NCBI GenBank assembly: GCA_023634235.1
Contig: JAMKCF010000016.1
Coordinates: forward strand, 9,732,866-9,796,865
Source: Pisaster brevispinus
Taxonomy: Eukaryota > Echinodermata > Asteroidea > Forcipulatida > Asteriidae
Direction: 5' to 3'
DNA: 64,000 bases
Positions within the stretch are counted from its first letter, which is position 1, and each line of letters starts with the position of its first letter. Made by a program: the position numbers and the translations under genes. The notes below the pieces were generated by a model, which was not told where the DNA came from, searched no databases, and was given only the letters and a program-made list of their open reading frames with translations. Of the stretch, positions 33,201-36,170 are shown piece by piece.

Positions 33201-33297
33201 TTGATGATTCACTCTGTCCAATCATATTGCAGGTGATGAGGAGGACCAGCCAATGATACGTGGTTTCTCGGATGACGAACCACTAGTGGTCGCCTAA
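122..33297 (+). CDS. SORL1: SORL1 (SorLA/LR11) sorting receptor, 3' portion, 24 coding exons, spliced
   Basis: Joining the exons listed below gives one open frame of about 1,115 codons: nine LDLa repeats, six FN3 domains, a transmembrane helix and a short cytoplasmic tail. That order is diagnostic of SorLA. All introns are GT-AG. Borders of LDLa exons are all phase 1; each FN3 domain starts at phase 1 and is split internally at phase 0 or 2. The tail carries FANSHY, an acidic stretch and the terminal [10 protein letters not shown], matching the vertebrate tail motifs for retromer (FANSHY) and GGA adaptors (DDVPMVIA). Known role of the family: type I receptor moving cargo between Golgi, endosomes and plasma membrane. 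The start codon, signal peptide, VPS10, EGF and beta-propeller parts are outside the window. Exon joins are my reading of splice consensus and frame, not transcript data. Confidence 0.95.
316..540. repeat. Degenerate tandem repeat, units of roughly 45-65 bp, about 4 copies
   Basis: The phrase AAGAAGGAACAATCCACA followed by TTTTCCTTGG recurs in changed form near 325, 373, 415 and 485, broken by G-runs. It fills the intron between the first two LDLa exons. Confidence 0.55.
661..789 (+). CDS. SORL1: SORL1 exon: LDLa repeat (second in window)
   Basis: Acceptor TTCTTTGCAG and donor GTGGGT flank a phase 1-1 exon. It encodes [11 protein letters not shown], then RCIPTSWLC and the calcium box [12 protein letters not shown], with six cysteines, followed by a Thr-rich linker. 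Confidence 0.93.
850..980 (+). mobile_element. tRNA-derived SINE fragment (family C)
   Basis: GGACTCAAGCTCTGGTG, then GGTTTCGAGTCC and a tail GACACTTAACCATTATTGC. The reverse copy at 29930-30205 has the same tRNA-Leu/Ser-like head. Confidence 0.6.
985..1130. repeat. Dispersed repeat with TATAGCGC motif
   Basis: AATAATAATGAGTATTTGTATAGCGCC resembles sequence at 10976-11060 and 15536-15620, a family in this window marked by an ATAAT run followed by TATATAGCGC. Confidence 0.45.
1225..1650. repeat. Tandem repeat, about 120-bp unit, 3-4 copies
   Basis: The phrase TCTGCTGGATTCAACCC recurs near 1282, 1399, 1522 and 1618 with variations, each followed by AGAAATCTT or GATCAGAA and GATATCTGA. The open frame across it is a by-product. 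Confidence 0.6.
1738..1872 (+). CDS. SORL1: SORL1 exon: LDLa repeat (third in window)
   Basis: Acceptor CATATTCAG and donor GTACAA flank a phase 1-1 exon. It encodes a linker VPTTVYSG and an LDLa module ending [16 protein letters not shown]. The following intron begins only about 18 bp before a piggyBac-like insertion at 1891. Confidence 0.93.
1891..2511 (-). mobile_element. piggyBac-like element, internally deleted, with transposase N-terminal remnant
   Basis: Both ends are bounded by TTAA (1891-1894 and 2508-2511), the hallmark target site of piggyBac. Inverted ends read CCCTTTCAATACCGCATTG and CCCTTTCAATACCATTG. Inside, on the minus strand from ATG 2214 to about 1924, is an acidic open frame beginning MAVRDPEVL with [20 protein letters not shown] and SDPDD, the Asp/Ser/Glu-rich style of piggyBac transposase N-termini. 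The catalytic domain is missing, so the element is non-autonomous. Confidence 0.75.
2512..3250. other. Intronic stretch without recognised gene
   Basis: This is intron between LDLa exons at 1872 and 3964. It holds AT-rich sequence and a piece resembling an ACTGGCCTG repeat near 3110-3160 that recurs near 50240. I see no coding signal. Confidence 0.5.
3251..3420. mobile_element. Fold-back MITE with GATTTCAC ends
   Basis: The left end CAGCCGATTTCACGAAACG pairs with the right end, whose reverse complement is CAGCCGTCGATTTCACCAAA. Inner arms repeat CTAAGTTAGGA in both orientations. The ends resemble the larger element at 28529-29736. Confidence 0.7.
3676..3870 (-). mobile_element. tRNA-derived SINE (family A)
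   Basis: On the minus strand it reads as a tRNA-like head with AGCTCAGTTAGTACAG and GGTTCAACTC. The plus strand carries the shared body AGTCTCCCTATTTTGTCAA, also at 16889 and 31240. Confidence 0.6.
3964..4083 (+). CDS. SORL1: SORL1 exon: LDLa repeat (fourth in window)
   Basis: The acceptor has an unusual polypyrimidine tract made almost only of C (about 3933-3961). The donor is GTGAGT. Phase 1-1. The module runs [10 protein letters not shown] to the calcium box [12 protein letters not shown] with six cysteines and almost no linker. Confidence 0.92.
4735..4890 (+). CDS. SORL1: SORL1 exon: LDLa repeat (fifth in window)
   Basis: Acceptor CTCTTTCAG and donor GTAAGT, phase 1-1. A Thr/Pro-rich linker precedes CSPSDFHC and the calcium box [12 protein letters not shown]; six cysteines. 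Confidence 0.93.
4931..5104. mobile_element. Fold-back MITE, TCATG-type ends (copy 1)
   Basis: Ends AGACCATTATCATGCTGCC and, reversed, AGACCTTTGTCATGGTGCGG. The same element is at 51344-51522, sharing CCTTCCAGCCTCGGTTTGGT and ATGAATGCTAATATTCAT. Confidence 0.7.
5105..6543. other. Intronic stretch with one hairpin
   Basis: No coding signal apart from short chance frames. A near-perfect hairpin lies at about 6036-6090, with arms CATACATCAACCAA and TTGGTTGATGTATG. Confidence 0.5.
6544..6690 (+). CDS. SORL1: SORL1 exon: LDLa repeat (sixth in window)
   Basis: Acceptor TTCTTTTTTCAG and donor GTAAGT, phase 1-1. It encodes [13 protein letters not shown] and the calcium box [13 protein letters not shown] longer open frame running on past the donor to 7038 is only read-through into a GGCT-type repeat. 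Confidence 0.93.
6708..7062. repeat. Degenerate TGGCTGGC-type tandem repeat beside a splice donor
   Basis: Runs of GGCTGGCTG, GGTTGGCT and TTGGCTTCTTGCTGAC start about 18 bp after the donor at 6691. Longer sub-units of about 75 bp recur near 6790, 6870 and 6950. Confidence 0.75.
7063..8273. other. Intronic stretch without recognised gene
   Basis: Contains a short direct repeat of GACCGATCGTTC near 7468-7490 and a small hairpin TGGAGGT/ACCTCCA near 7579-7601. No coding signal found. Confidence 0.45.
8274..8423 (+). CDS. SORL1: SORL1 exon: LDLa repeat (seventh in window)
   Basis: Acceptor CTCTCTTTCAG and donor GTAGAG, phase 1-1. The module has extra residues between the second and third cysteines ([10 protein letters not shown]) and ends [15 protein letters not shown]. 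The linker is VPYTTAP-like. Confidence 0.92.
8907..9062 (+). CDS. SORL1: SORL1 exon: LDLa repeat (eighth in window)
   Basis: Acceptor CCACTACAG and donor GTAAGT, phase 1-1. It encodes CLPEAFRC, a CIPAAYRC core and [12 protein letters not shown]. The first acidic residue of the usual calcium box is Asn here, a small departure from the other repeats. Confidence 0.92.
9135..9444. repeat. Dispersed repeat (about 310 bp), forward copy
   Basis: It matches the reverse complement of 33751-34060 over nearly its full length, for example CTGTCTGTTACATGTTGCT and AGCTACTAGATAGTGTTCA. It lies in an intron between the last two LDLa exons. No coding frame; class unknown. Confidence 0.7.
9810..9938 (+). CDS. 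SORL1: SORL1 exon: LDLa repeat (ninth, last)
   Basis: The acceptor follows roughly 40 nt of almost pure T ending TTTTCGTAG; the donor is GTAAGT. Phase 1-1. The module runs CPGFRC to [15 protein letters not shown]. The next exon starts the FN3 region. Confidence 0.93.
9967..10075 (+). mobile_element. Partial tRNA-derived SINE (family B)
   Basis: GGTCAGGTTGACGTAGTGGTATC and CGCCTTCCACCTCTA match the head of the copy on the minus strand at 25670-26035. Confidence 0.5.
10335..10489. mobile_element. hAT-type MITE with CAGGGATGTGAT ends (copy 1)
   Basis: Inverted ends CAGGGATGTGAT and ATCACATCCCTG. The inner part has TCGCAAGCTTTCGCGC and TTTCAACAGCCTATC, shared with copies at 26316 and 53541. It seems to have inserted into a family B SINE: CCTCTA stands on both sides. 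Confidence 0.75.
10490..10790 (+). mobile_element. tRNA-derived SINE (family B), head interrupted by the MITE
   Basis: GGTTCGAATCACGCCGGAG is the B-box part. The body GGTTTTCAGTTCCTACC and CTTGTCTTCTCTCCGTTGGG is shared with 25670-26035 and 49515-49800. Confidence 0.7.
10976..11440. repeat. Dispersed repeat with internal duplication
   Basis: GGTCACTGGGCCATTTATTTCAT and GGCTCCCTGGGGAGTATA each occur twice about 120 bp apart (near 11068/11174 and 11106/11222). It starts with the TAGCGC motif family seen near 985 and 15536. Confidence 0.55.
11493..11610 (+). CDS. SORL1: SORL1 exon: FN3 domain 1, first half
   Basis: Acceptor TTTGCTTTGTAG and donor GTGAGG; starts phase 1, ends phase 2 inside an Arg codon. 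It encodes the strands around VKIVWSPP, the conserved Trp of an FN3 B strand, and ends GYSITER. Confidence 0.88.
12005..12200. repeat. Diverged fold-back repeat of the GCTTAGCAGAAA family
   Basis: GGGGCCCAATTTC and repeated TGCTAAGCA / TGCTTAGCAG motifs match the family described at 59641-59822. Confidence 0.5.
12323..12501 (+). CDS. SORL1: SORL1 exon: FN3 domain 1, second half
   Basis: Acceptor TCTTCCCCTCAG and donor GTAGGT; phase 2 to phase 1. It includes the FN3 F-strand pattern [13 protein letters not shown] and ends VGVYMTAH before the domain border. Confidence 0.9.
12722..12750. repeat. ATT microsatellite
   Basis: An ATT trinucleotide run within the intron between FN3 exons at 12501 and 15379. 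Confidence 0.8.
13768..13941. mobile_element. Fold-back MITE of the CATAGAGCTGCTTAAGCA family
   Basis: Left CCAAGTTCATAGAGCTGCTTA and right TAAAGCAGCGCTATGAAGTTGG are near reverse complements. Confidence 0.65.
14040..14800. repeat. Inverted-repeat element with CATCGGATGG motifs
   Basis: The left part has GACCATCGGACAAGG and CATCGGATGGGAG. The right part has CCCATCCGATG and GCCGTCCGATGGCTGTCC with GGATTAGTTTTGACAAGG. The two halves are partly complementary, so a DNA-element remnant is likely. Boundaries are approximate. Confidence 0.45.
14995..15125. repeat. Dispersed repeat with GAGAAACGATTCAT hairpin (copy 1)
   Basis: TCTCTGGCCGCAGCATTCGCG and the hairpin CTGAGAAACGATTCAT/GTCGTTTCTCAG are shared with 57890-58005. 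Confidence 0.6.
15379..15485 (+). CDS. SORL1: SORL1 exon: FN3 domain 2, first part
   Basis: Acceptor TTTTTAAAACAG and donor GTAACG; phase 1 to 0. It encodes [16 protein letters not shown] and [14 protein letters not shown], the Pro-rich start and Trp strand of an FN3 domain. Confidence 0.9.
15536..15740. repeat. Dispersed repeat with TATATAGCGC motif
   Basis: AATAATAGTAACCTTATTTATATAGCGC starts just after the donor region of the exon ending at 15485. Related pieces lie at 985 and 10976. Confidence 0.5.
16046..16385. repeat. Two-copy tandem duplication, about 170-bp unit
   Basis: TTTGGGACGGGAGCAGTTTT through TTCTACCAGATTC is repeated almost unchanged about 169 bp downstream. High identity suggests a recent duplication. 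Confidence 0.85.
16703..16816 (+). CDS. SORL1: SORL1 exon: FN3 domain 2, middle part
   Basis: The acceptor GATTTGAGCAG has a weak pyrimidine tract; the donor is GTACAG. Phase 0-0, 38 codons. It ends in the FN3 pattern [10 protein letters not shown], continuing in the next exon as [13 protein letters not shown]. Confidence 0.9.
16889..17095 (-). mobile_element. tRNA-derived SINE (family A)
   Basis: Minus-strand B-box GGTTCAAATCCCAC preceded by GGAGGTCGCA; body CTCCCTGTTTTGTCAATA shared with 3780 and 31290. Confidence 0.65.
17100..18132. other. Intronic stretch, mostly unrecognised
   Basis: A second tRNA-like piece (GGATTTGAACCCACCATCTCC, minus orientation) lies near 17192-17215. The rest has no coding signal I can support. 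Confidence 0.45.
18133..18211 (+). CDS. SORL1: SORL1 exon: FN3 domain 2, last part
   Basis: The acceptor ATTGAAG follows a T-rich tract some 10 bp upstream; the donor is GTATGT. Phase 0 to 1. It encodes [20 protein letters not shown], a typical FN3 F-G strand ending. Confidence 0.9.
18430..19330. repeat. Pieces of two dispersed repeat families
   Basis: 18855-19090 matches 35895-36170 (GAGATAACAGGTGT, CAGCA, CATCCTTTTCA). 18430-18560 and 19125-19330 match parts of 39115-39510 and 43300-43665 (AATGCACCAGG, GGTAATCGGC, TTCCAGTACCCT). Probably one composite old element. Confidence 0.5.
19532..19629 (+). CDS. SORL1: SORL1 exon: FN3 domain 3, first part
   Basis: Acceptor TTTCTTTGTAG and donor GTAAGT; phase 1 to 0. 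It encodes [13 protein letters not shown] and [11 protein letters not shown] degenerate GGCT repeat starts within about 30 bp of the donor. Confidence 0.9.
19645..20010. repeat. Degenerate GGCTGGCTTGCT-type tandem repeat beside a splice donor
   Basis: Begins about 16 bp after the donor at 19630. Built of GGCTGGCTGG, GGCTTGCTG and GGTTGG words, like the repeat at 6708-7062 in another intron of the gene. Confidence 0.75.
20188..20266 (+). CDS. SORL1: SORL1 exon: FN3 domain 3, middle part
   Basis: Acceptor TTTTCTCCAG and donor GTGAGT; phase 0 to 1. It encodes [17 protein letters not shown], ending near NEGGI. The frame stays open across the donor into the 45-bp minisatellite that follows. Confidence 0.88.
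20290..20760. repeat. 45-bp minisatellite carrying a donor-like motif
   Basis: About ten copies of a 45-bp unit with CCATAGGTGACTTTAGTC, ACTGCACTCATACC and CCCTCTTCCTT. It starts some 20 bp after the donor at 20267. The unit length is a multiple of three, so the frame of the preceding exon stays open through the array and stops at 20863-20865. Confidence 0.9.
20915..21117 (+). CDS. SORL1: SORL1 exon: end of FN3 domain 3 and start of FN3 domain 4
   Basis: Acceptor ATCTGTCACAG and donor GTAACA; phase 1 to 0. It encodes the F strand [19 protein letters not shown], then a domain border ([16 protein letters not shown]) and the next Trp strand IMLSWTYQ. It is the only exon here that spans an FN3 domain border without an intron. 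Confidence 0.92.
21174..21707. repeat. Compound of CATAGAGCTGCTTAAGCA fold-back elements
   Basis: Several pieces: ACCAATTTCATAGAACTGC, GTGCTTAAGCAGCTCTATAA near 21340, GTGCTTAAGCAGCTCTGTG near 21512 and GAAGCAGCTCTATGAAATT near 21682. Two or three elements nested or in tandem. Confidence 0.65.
21776..23000. repeat. 22-bp satellite array, about 55 copies
   Basis: Unit TGCATACTCTGCAGACTGTC(CC), each with a CTGCAG (PstI) site. Variants differ mainly in TCCC/TTCC/TCTC/CCAC before TGCATAC and in GCTTAC for GCATAC. It lies in the SORL1 intron 21118-23261. Because 22 is not a multiple of three and no frame has a stop, long overlapping open frames appear on both strands; they are by-products. Confidence 0.95.
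23262..23445 (+). CDS. SORL1: SORL1 exon: FN3 domain 4, remainder
   Basis: Acceptor GTTATTCTGCAG and donor GTAAGT; phase 0 to 1. It encodes [10 protein letters not shown], then [19 protein letters not shown], ending SGRTDY. The upstream intron holds the large 22-bp satellite. Confidence 0.92.
23931..24058. mobile_element. Fold-back MITE with GGCTACAGCTACGG arms (copy 1)
   Basis: AATTAGCGGCTACAGCTACGG pairs with GTAGCCGTAGCTGTAGCC near the right end. It ends about 20 bp before the acceptor of the exon at 24080. Confidence 0.7.
24080..24177 (+). CDS. SORL1: SORL1 exon: FN3 domain 5, first part
   Basis: Acceptor TTTTCCCTGTCAG and donor GTGAGT; phase 1 to 0. It encodes [17 protein letters not shown] and [13 protein letters not shown]. 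An ATCA-type simple repeat begins just after the donor. Confidence 0.91.
24185..24590. repeat. Degenerate ATCA/GATT tetranucleotide repeat beside a splice donor
   Basis: Starts within about 15 bp of the donor at 24178: ATCAATCAATCAATTGATCG, ATTGATTGATTGATTG and many related words for 400 bp. Confidence 0.85.
24698..24820. mobile_element. Near-perfect palindromic MITE (CGTGTCCGAAA ends)
   Basis: CGTGTCCGAAACGGCGACTT at the left is matched by AAGTCGCCATTTCGGACACG at the right, with inner arms CTACAGCTAGAGCTAGATC. Related arms occur at 23931-24058 and near 25450. Confidence 0.8.
24983..25321. mobile_element. MITE with AAGGCCTTTTCACACT ends
   Basis: Left AAGGCCTTTTCACACTAC and right GTGTGAAAAGGCCTAT are inverted repeats. 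The inside is GC-richer than its surroundings and contains inverted CCGGTT/AACCGG words. Confidence 0.75.
25670..26035 (-). mobile_element. tRNA-derived SINE (family B), minus strand
   Basis: Reverse strand: GGTGGGTATAGTGGTATC as A-box region, GGTTCGAATCACGCC as B-box, then GGGTTTTCAGTCCCTACC. It is the most complete copy of the family. It ends about 70 bp before the exon at 26104. Confidence 0.7.
26104..26293 (+). CDS. SORL1: SORL1 exon: FN3 domain 5, remainder
   Basis: Acceptor TTTTTCTTCCAG and donor GTATGT; phase 0 to 1. It encodes [14 protein letters not shown] and the F strand [18 protein letters not shown]. Confidence 0.92.
26316..26638. mobile_element. hAT-type MITE with CAGGGATGTGAT ends (copy 2)
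   Basis: CAGGGATGTGATTTCTC left and CCTATCACATCCCTG right, with A-rich inside and GCATGCTTTCGCGC. It begins only 22 bp after the donor at 26294. Confidence 0.75.
27292..27392 (+). CDS. SORL1: SORL1 exon: FN3 domain 6, first part
   Basis: Acceptor CCTTTTTTTACAG and donor GTGAGT; phase 1 to 0. It encodes [17 protein letters not shown] and [16 protein letters not shown]. The last bases of the exon and its donor resemble the unit of the minisatellite that follows. Confidence 0.92.
27393..28385. repeat. 37-bp minisatellite of donor-like units, about 26 copies
   Basis: Unit GTGAGTTTTATCTCCCAACC plus CATTCAGTGAGTCTTTG. It is similar to the exon-intron junction just upstream (CATTCAATGAATCACTG then GTGAGTTT), so the array seems to have been seeded from the splice site itself. 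Every unit contains TTTGGTGAGTTT. Confidence 0.92.
28529..29736. mobile_element. DNA transposon remnant with long complex inverted ends, about 1.2 kb
   Basis: Left GGGGCCGATTTCACTAAAG and right TTAGTGAAATCGGCCCC. The ends are dense in GCGATGA/TCATCGC words in both orientations. The inner part has no clear transposase. Similar GATTTCAC ends are seen at 3251-3420. Confidence 0.75.
29930..30205 (-). mobile_element. tRNA-derived SINE (family C), minus strand
   Basis: Reverse strand: GTGGCAGTCTAACGGTCTAG as A-box, ACTCAAGCTCTGGTG as anticodon arm, GGGCTCGAGTCTCGG as B-box, then GACACTTGACC. The head looks like a tRNA-Leu or tRNA-Ser. It lacks a clean acceptor stem, so it is not a working tRNA gene. 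Confidence 0.7.
30267..30531 (+). CDS. SORL1: SORL1 exon: FN3 domain 6, remainder
   Basis: Acceptor TGCTTTTTTCCAG and donor GTAGGT; phase 0 to 1, 265 bp, the longest exon in the window. It encodes [34 protein letters not shown] and EVACVTTMF before the membrane-proximal stalk. Confidence 0.94.
30637..31024. mobile_element. Fold-back MITE with GGTGTACTTTTGG ends
   Basis: Left GGCAGGGTGTACTTTTGGCA and right CCAAAAGTACACCTGGCC. A small inner hairpin AGGCTTCATGCCTGAAGCCT lies near 30828-30847. Confidence 0.75.
31027..31146. repeat. Fragment of the GCTAAGCA fold-back family
   Basis: TTCTGCTAAGCAAAAGTCAGC and GGTAAGCACAATTGG match the family at 21174-21707. Confidence 0.5.
31185..31560. mobile_element. 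Two family A SINE pieces in opposite orientation
   Basis: 31185-31380 carries the minus-strand form (ACCAACTGAGCTATGTAGG, CTCCTTATTTTGTCAAA). 31440-31560 carries the plus form (TAGTCCGGAGGTCG, GTTCAAATCCCAC, TTGTTCAACCC). Confidence 0.6.
31576..31813 (+). mobile_element. Short retro-element-like insertion with histone-type stem-loop and ribozyme-like fold
   Basis: Flanked by a 12-bp direct repeat TTTACCCAGACA (31564-31575 and 31814-31825), as expected for a target-site duplication. It has inverted arms of about 35 nt (AAGAAGTAACTCTAAATAGT and ACTATTTATAGTTACTTCTT). Inside is GGCTCTTTTCAGAGCC (31728-31743), the consensus histone mRNA 3' stem-loop, followed after 11 nt by CGAAAGAGA. Just upstream is CTGAAGA with a 7-bp stem and CGAA (31678-31721). 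Confidence 0.65.
32152..32376 (+). CDS. SORL1: SORL1 exon: stalk, transmembrane helix and proximal tail
   Basis: Acceptor TTTTAACCTGTCAG and donor GTGAGA; phase 1-1. A Pro-rich stalk leads into a hydrophobic helix from about [15 protein letters not shown] to FFIV, then the stop-transfer RHRRLQR. The tail continues with [11 protein letters not shown] and the acidic run DDDNDL. FANSHY is the known VPS26/retromer binding motif of SorLA. Confidence 0.96.
32578..32657 (+). pseudogene. Copy 1 of the SORL1 terminal exon (possible alternative last exon)
   Basis: An excellent acceptor, TTCTCTTACAG, ends at 32577. Read in the phase set by the transmembrane exon it encodes [20 protein letters not shown] and stops with TAG at 32655-32657. 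GED-Q-RIRG-S aligns with EED-Q-MIRGFS of the canonical exon, so this is a diverged duplicate. It would give a tail without the DDEPLVVA end. It could be a used alternative terminal exon or a decaying copy. Confidence 0.6.
32679..32758 (+). pseudogene. Copy 2 of the SORL1 terminal exon (possible alternative last exon)
   Basis: Acceptor AATCATTATTGCAG ends at 32678. In phase it encodes [12 protein letters not shown], then diverges ([14 protein letters not shown]) and stops at 32756-32758. The first twelve residues nearly match the canonical exon, but the adaptor motif is lost, partly because the frame runs toward an inserted repeat beginning near 32750. Confidence 0.65.
32750..33062. mobile_element. 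Insertion with CAGGGCT ends inside the SORL1 terminal-exon array
   Basis: It starts CAGGGCTAGTAAAC and ends GGTTAAGGGTGAGCCCTG. The same family occurs in reverse at 62060-62150 (GGGCTTACCCTTAACACTAG, ACCACTTCTCAACTTGCCCTG) and as a relative near 52960. It separates copies 1-2 from copies 3-4 of the last exon. Confidence 0.65.
33131..33177 (+). pseudogene. Copy 3 of the SORL1 terminal exon, frameshifted
   Basis: The sequence upstream is nearly the same as that of the canonical exon 102 bp downstream. The acceptor reads GCAAG rather than GCAG, and one extra A after CAGCC shifts the frame. It encodes GDEENQP, then unrelated residues to a stop at 33175-33177. It is probably not functional. Confidence 0.7.
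33233..33297 (+). CDS. SORL1: SORL1 last coding exon, C-terminal adaptor motif
   Basis: Acceptor AATCATATTGCAG; phase 1 start, stop TAA at 33295-33297. It encodes [21 protein letters not shown], given here as [12 protein letters not shown] followed by SDDEPLVVA. This matches the end of vertebrate SorLA, where the terminal acidic/hydrophobic motif binds GGA adaptors. It is the fourth and best preserved of four similar exon-like copies. Confidence 0.95.
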
Positions 33298-33451
33298 AGG
33301 AGATATTAACCCACGGGTAAAACACTGCAACATCATCATAGAGTAACAAAACTAAAACAAGTAACTTTTGCTTTAAAGAATGTTTTTAGATAAAAAGTTC
33401 ATGCAGTTAAAAAAAAATTAAAGAAATAGATCAGATTTAAGTGGGAAATGA

Positions 33452-33457
33452 AATAAA
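33452..33457 (+). other. Candidate polyadenylation signal of SORL1
   Basis: AATAAA lies 155 bp after the stop codon, with another AATAAA a few bases later. These are the first good signals in the 3' UTR. Other downstream signals could also be used. Confidence 0.45.
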
Positions 33458-33622
33458 GAAATAAAATGGTGTTTTGGTTGTTGTTGTTCCTCTGTATCAA
33501 GGCTGTTGGGAATCTCATAAAATGTAAAATTTGGCGACGGTCCAAGTTATTTGGCTCTGAGAGATGGATAAGGACAAAAAAATTGTAGAATATAAAATGA
33601 GAAAACGAAATCTGAGGGTCAA

Positions 33623-33708
33623 CATCTCAAGAGGAGTTCAAAATAATATAGAAATATTATTTTAAACTCCACTTGAGATGCTATTTCTATAAAATAATAT
33701 AGAAATAG
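33623..33708. repeat. Two adjacent hairpins downstream of SORL1
   Basis: Hairpin one: CATCTCAAGAGGAGTT pairs with AAACTCCACTTGAGATG. Hairpin two: CTATTTCTAT pairs with ATAGAAATAG. The inner AT parts can also pair across hairpins. Could lie in the 3' UTR or be a small MITE. Confidence 0.75.
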
Positions 33709-33750
33709 CATTTTAACTCATTAGTTGGGTGAATTTTTTTTGCTTTTGTG

Positions 33751-34060
33751 GAGCTGCCAAACAGAAAACAAGTATTGCTTGAGAGGTGTTTTTTTTTCTT
33801 CAAGCCATGCATGGCAGGGAACCAGGCACAAAGGACATACACTGACATGAGATTTAGAATGGTAACCAGCTTCACCATGTCAAGATTGTTCTGTGATTGG
33901 CAAACTTGAACACTATCTAGTAGCTCTTTAGACCGTGTGCCACCGTGTAATATCAGCGAACGTGAACGAGCGATCACGAAGCTCGCTTGGTCAGCTACTA
34001 AAAGTCTACCGAAACTGTTAAGCAACATGTAACAGACGGTTGACGTCAATGACTGGGTGA
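33751..34060. repeat. Dispersed repeat (about 310 bp), reverse copy
   Basis: Reverse complement of 9135-9444; shared words include ATGGTAACCAGCTT, AGTCTACCGAAACTG and GCTGCCAAACAG. Confidence 0.7.
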
Positions 34061-35894
34061 TACCATGCAAAATCATGAACTGCGCGTTTACTAATTAAAC
34101 CATCAAGAACAAGACTCGCATAAACTCAGAACTTTTGCGTCATTCAGGGGGCTACAAAATCCAACCCAAACCTAAAATAGAATGCCACAGATTATTGGTT
34201 GTGGAGGAGGGACCCTACTTCATGAGTGAAGTGGCTATTATACTCCTATCAAGTTAGCTTTGAAAATGTTTTTAATTTTTGTCAGTTTAAAAAAAGTGAT
34301 GAAGACGGCAGTGCCGTTCTTCTACCAGTGTGTAAATGCAGGTACTTGATTAGTATTCAAGTTAAGTCACTGATGTTTGCAGACGGCTTTGTGTGTGATG
34401 GTTTTACCAAACTGGCTCCAGTGCCTGATTTCAGCGACCAGCTTCTGGGCAGAATGTAACGGTTATTCCCTCTCCCTTTATGAAAGATGCAGCTTTTTAG
34501 TTGACTGCACACGTCAGACTGGGTTGCATACCCCCCCTCTGCCCTTCCCATAGCAACTACAGTCCACCAAGGTCACTCGCAAATAAGCACTCAAGCCTGA
34601 GCGCACAAAGGCTTTTATTATAAAGCTGTTGTTTTGTCCAAGTTCACCGAACATAGCCAACGCTTGATGCCAGAACCAGGCACTTCCTGCCAAAACTCAA
34701 AAACTGGGTTTATTTTTTTTAAATTTGCTCATCAAGTAGATACAAAAAGAGCTTTTCAACCAACACCTAGTTCTAAGGTAAATATTTCTCAATATATAGA
34801 ATGTTTCAGGCATCACCTTCTCACTGATATTCACAACTGTTGTTTTCTTTGTCACAACTTGTAGAGTCATTTTGTGACGTCTCTGATAGGTGCTTGATTT
34901 TGGCACAGGGCGTCTCAATTCGTCAGAGTAAATGACCATGTCACATGAGGCAAATTACAGGAAAAACAGTTCCTGGGCGATCTCCAAAGAAGAAGAGGCA
35001 TTCACTTCTTGGATTGTTACATGATTTATCGTGGAGATGGCAAAGACACTTTTGAAAAAAACAAAAACAAAACTCCTGTTCCTTTTGCGTGCACTGCAGG
35101 CTGTTGCTGCCTTCGCTCGGCCCCCCAACGGTCCAAAACTAACTAGGATGGGCTGATGAGCTCATACAAATTCTTGTTCAGGATGAAGTGATGCATAATG
35201 GGAACGATTGTACAGCAGTCGTCGCAACATGCACAATCACACATGTAGACATACGGTATGATAAAGCAAACGGGCTCCACGGAACAATCTTTTTATAAAC
35301 CAAAGTAAGAGAATGTTGCGATCGAGACCTGTTTTTTTTTAGTACAAGGCAAAGAATGCCAAGAATTATCTGCAATGGATTTACACAAAATAGCTACACT
35401 ATTATTGACAGTCAAATCTTTCATAAACAGGAGCAGGCGACCGGGGGTTATAAGGTCAGGGGGAATGGTCTAATACTCATGTGCATACCTCGGCCAATCA
35501 CAGCGCTTGGTGCTGGGGGCCGAGCAGAGTTGCTTCCAAATTGCCTGTAAAAATTGCCTCATGTGACAAGAGTCTACTACTGTAGACAGAAAACAGCAGT
35601 GGTTGGAGCAGCTGTATTGAATAAGAAGTTTAAGAACTGTTTCTATATGATGCACTTGAAAGAGTAAATATTGTTCAGATATATTTTATACTGTCGGTTT
35701 AAAATTTGCTTGTATAATTGTGCTTTGATTGTTGTTTTTTTTCTTTTACAAAATAGGTTTAACAGATACTGTGTTTGTGTATTGGGATTTTGACTTAACG
35801 GTGTGGAATTGTGTTTTAAAAGAGGCAGCGCACATCTGTGATAAGTTACACTTGACAGTCTTGTCGAATTCACAGTCAGGAAAGCTCCATTCAA

Positions 35895-36170
35895 AAATTT
35901 CCGAGTTTGGCCACCAAAACTCAGAAAATTGTACATCCTTTTCAGTGAGTGAGTGTGTTTACACTGTCATTACTTGGGTCAGTGAACTTGATGGATGAGC
36001 AGTTAATCTGCCTTGGGGGCAGTCAGCAACTGTACTGGCTCATTCATGATCCAATTAAGAGATTAGGTCGAACTGTTTGGAAAGGGATTTACATGGAGAT
36101 AACAGGTGTGAGTTGGTAAAGATGAAAAAGTTGGGTTATTCTGGCCTCTCCTTTTATTGAGGTTTTCCCC
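35895..36170. repeat. Dispersed repeat, second copy of 18855-19090
   Basis: Shared GAGTTTGGCCACCAAAACTC-like start, CATCCTTTTCA, GGAGATAACAGGTGTGAG and the ending GGCCTCTCC. Confidence 0.6.
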
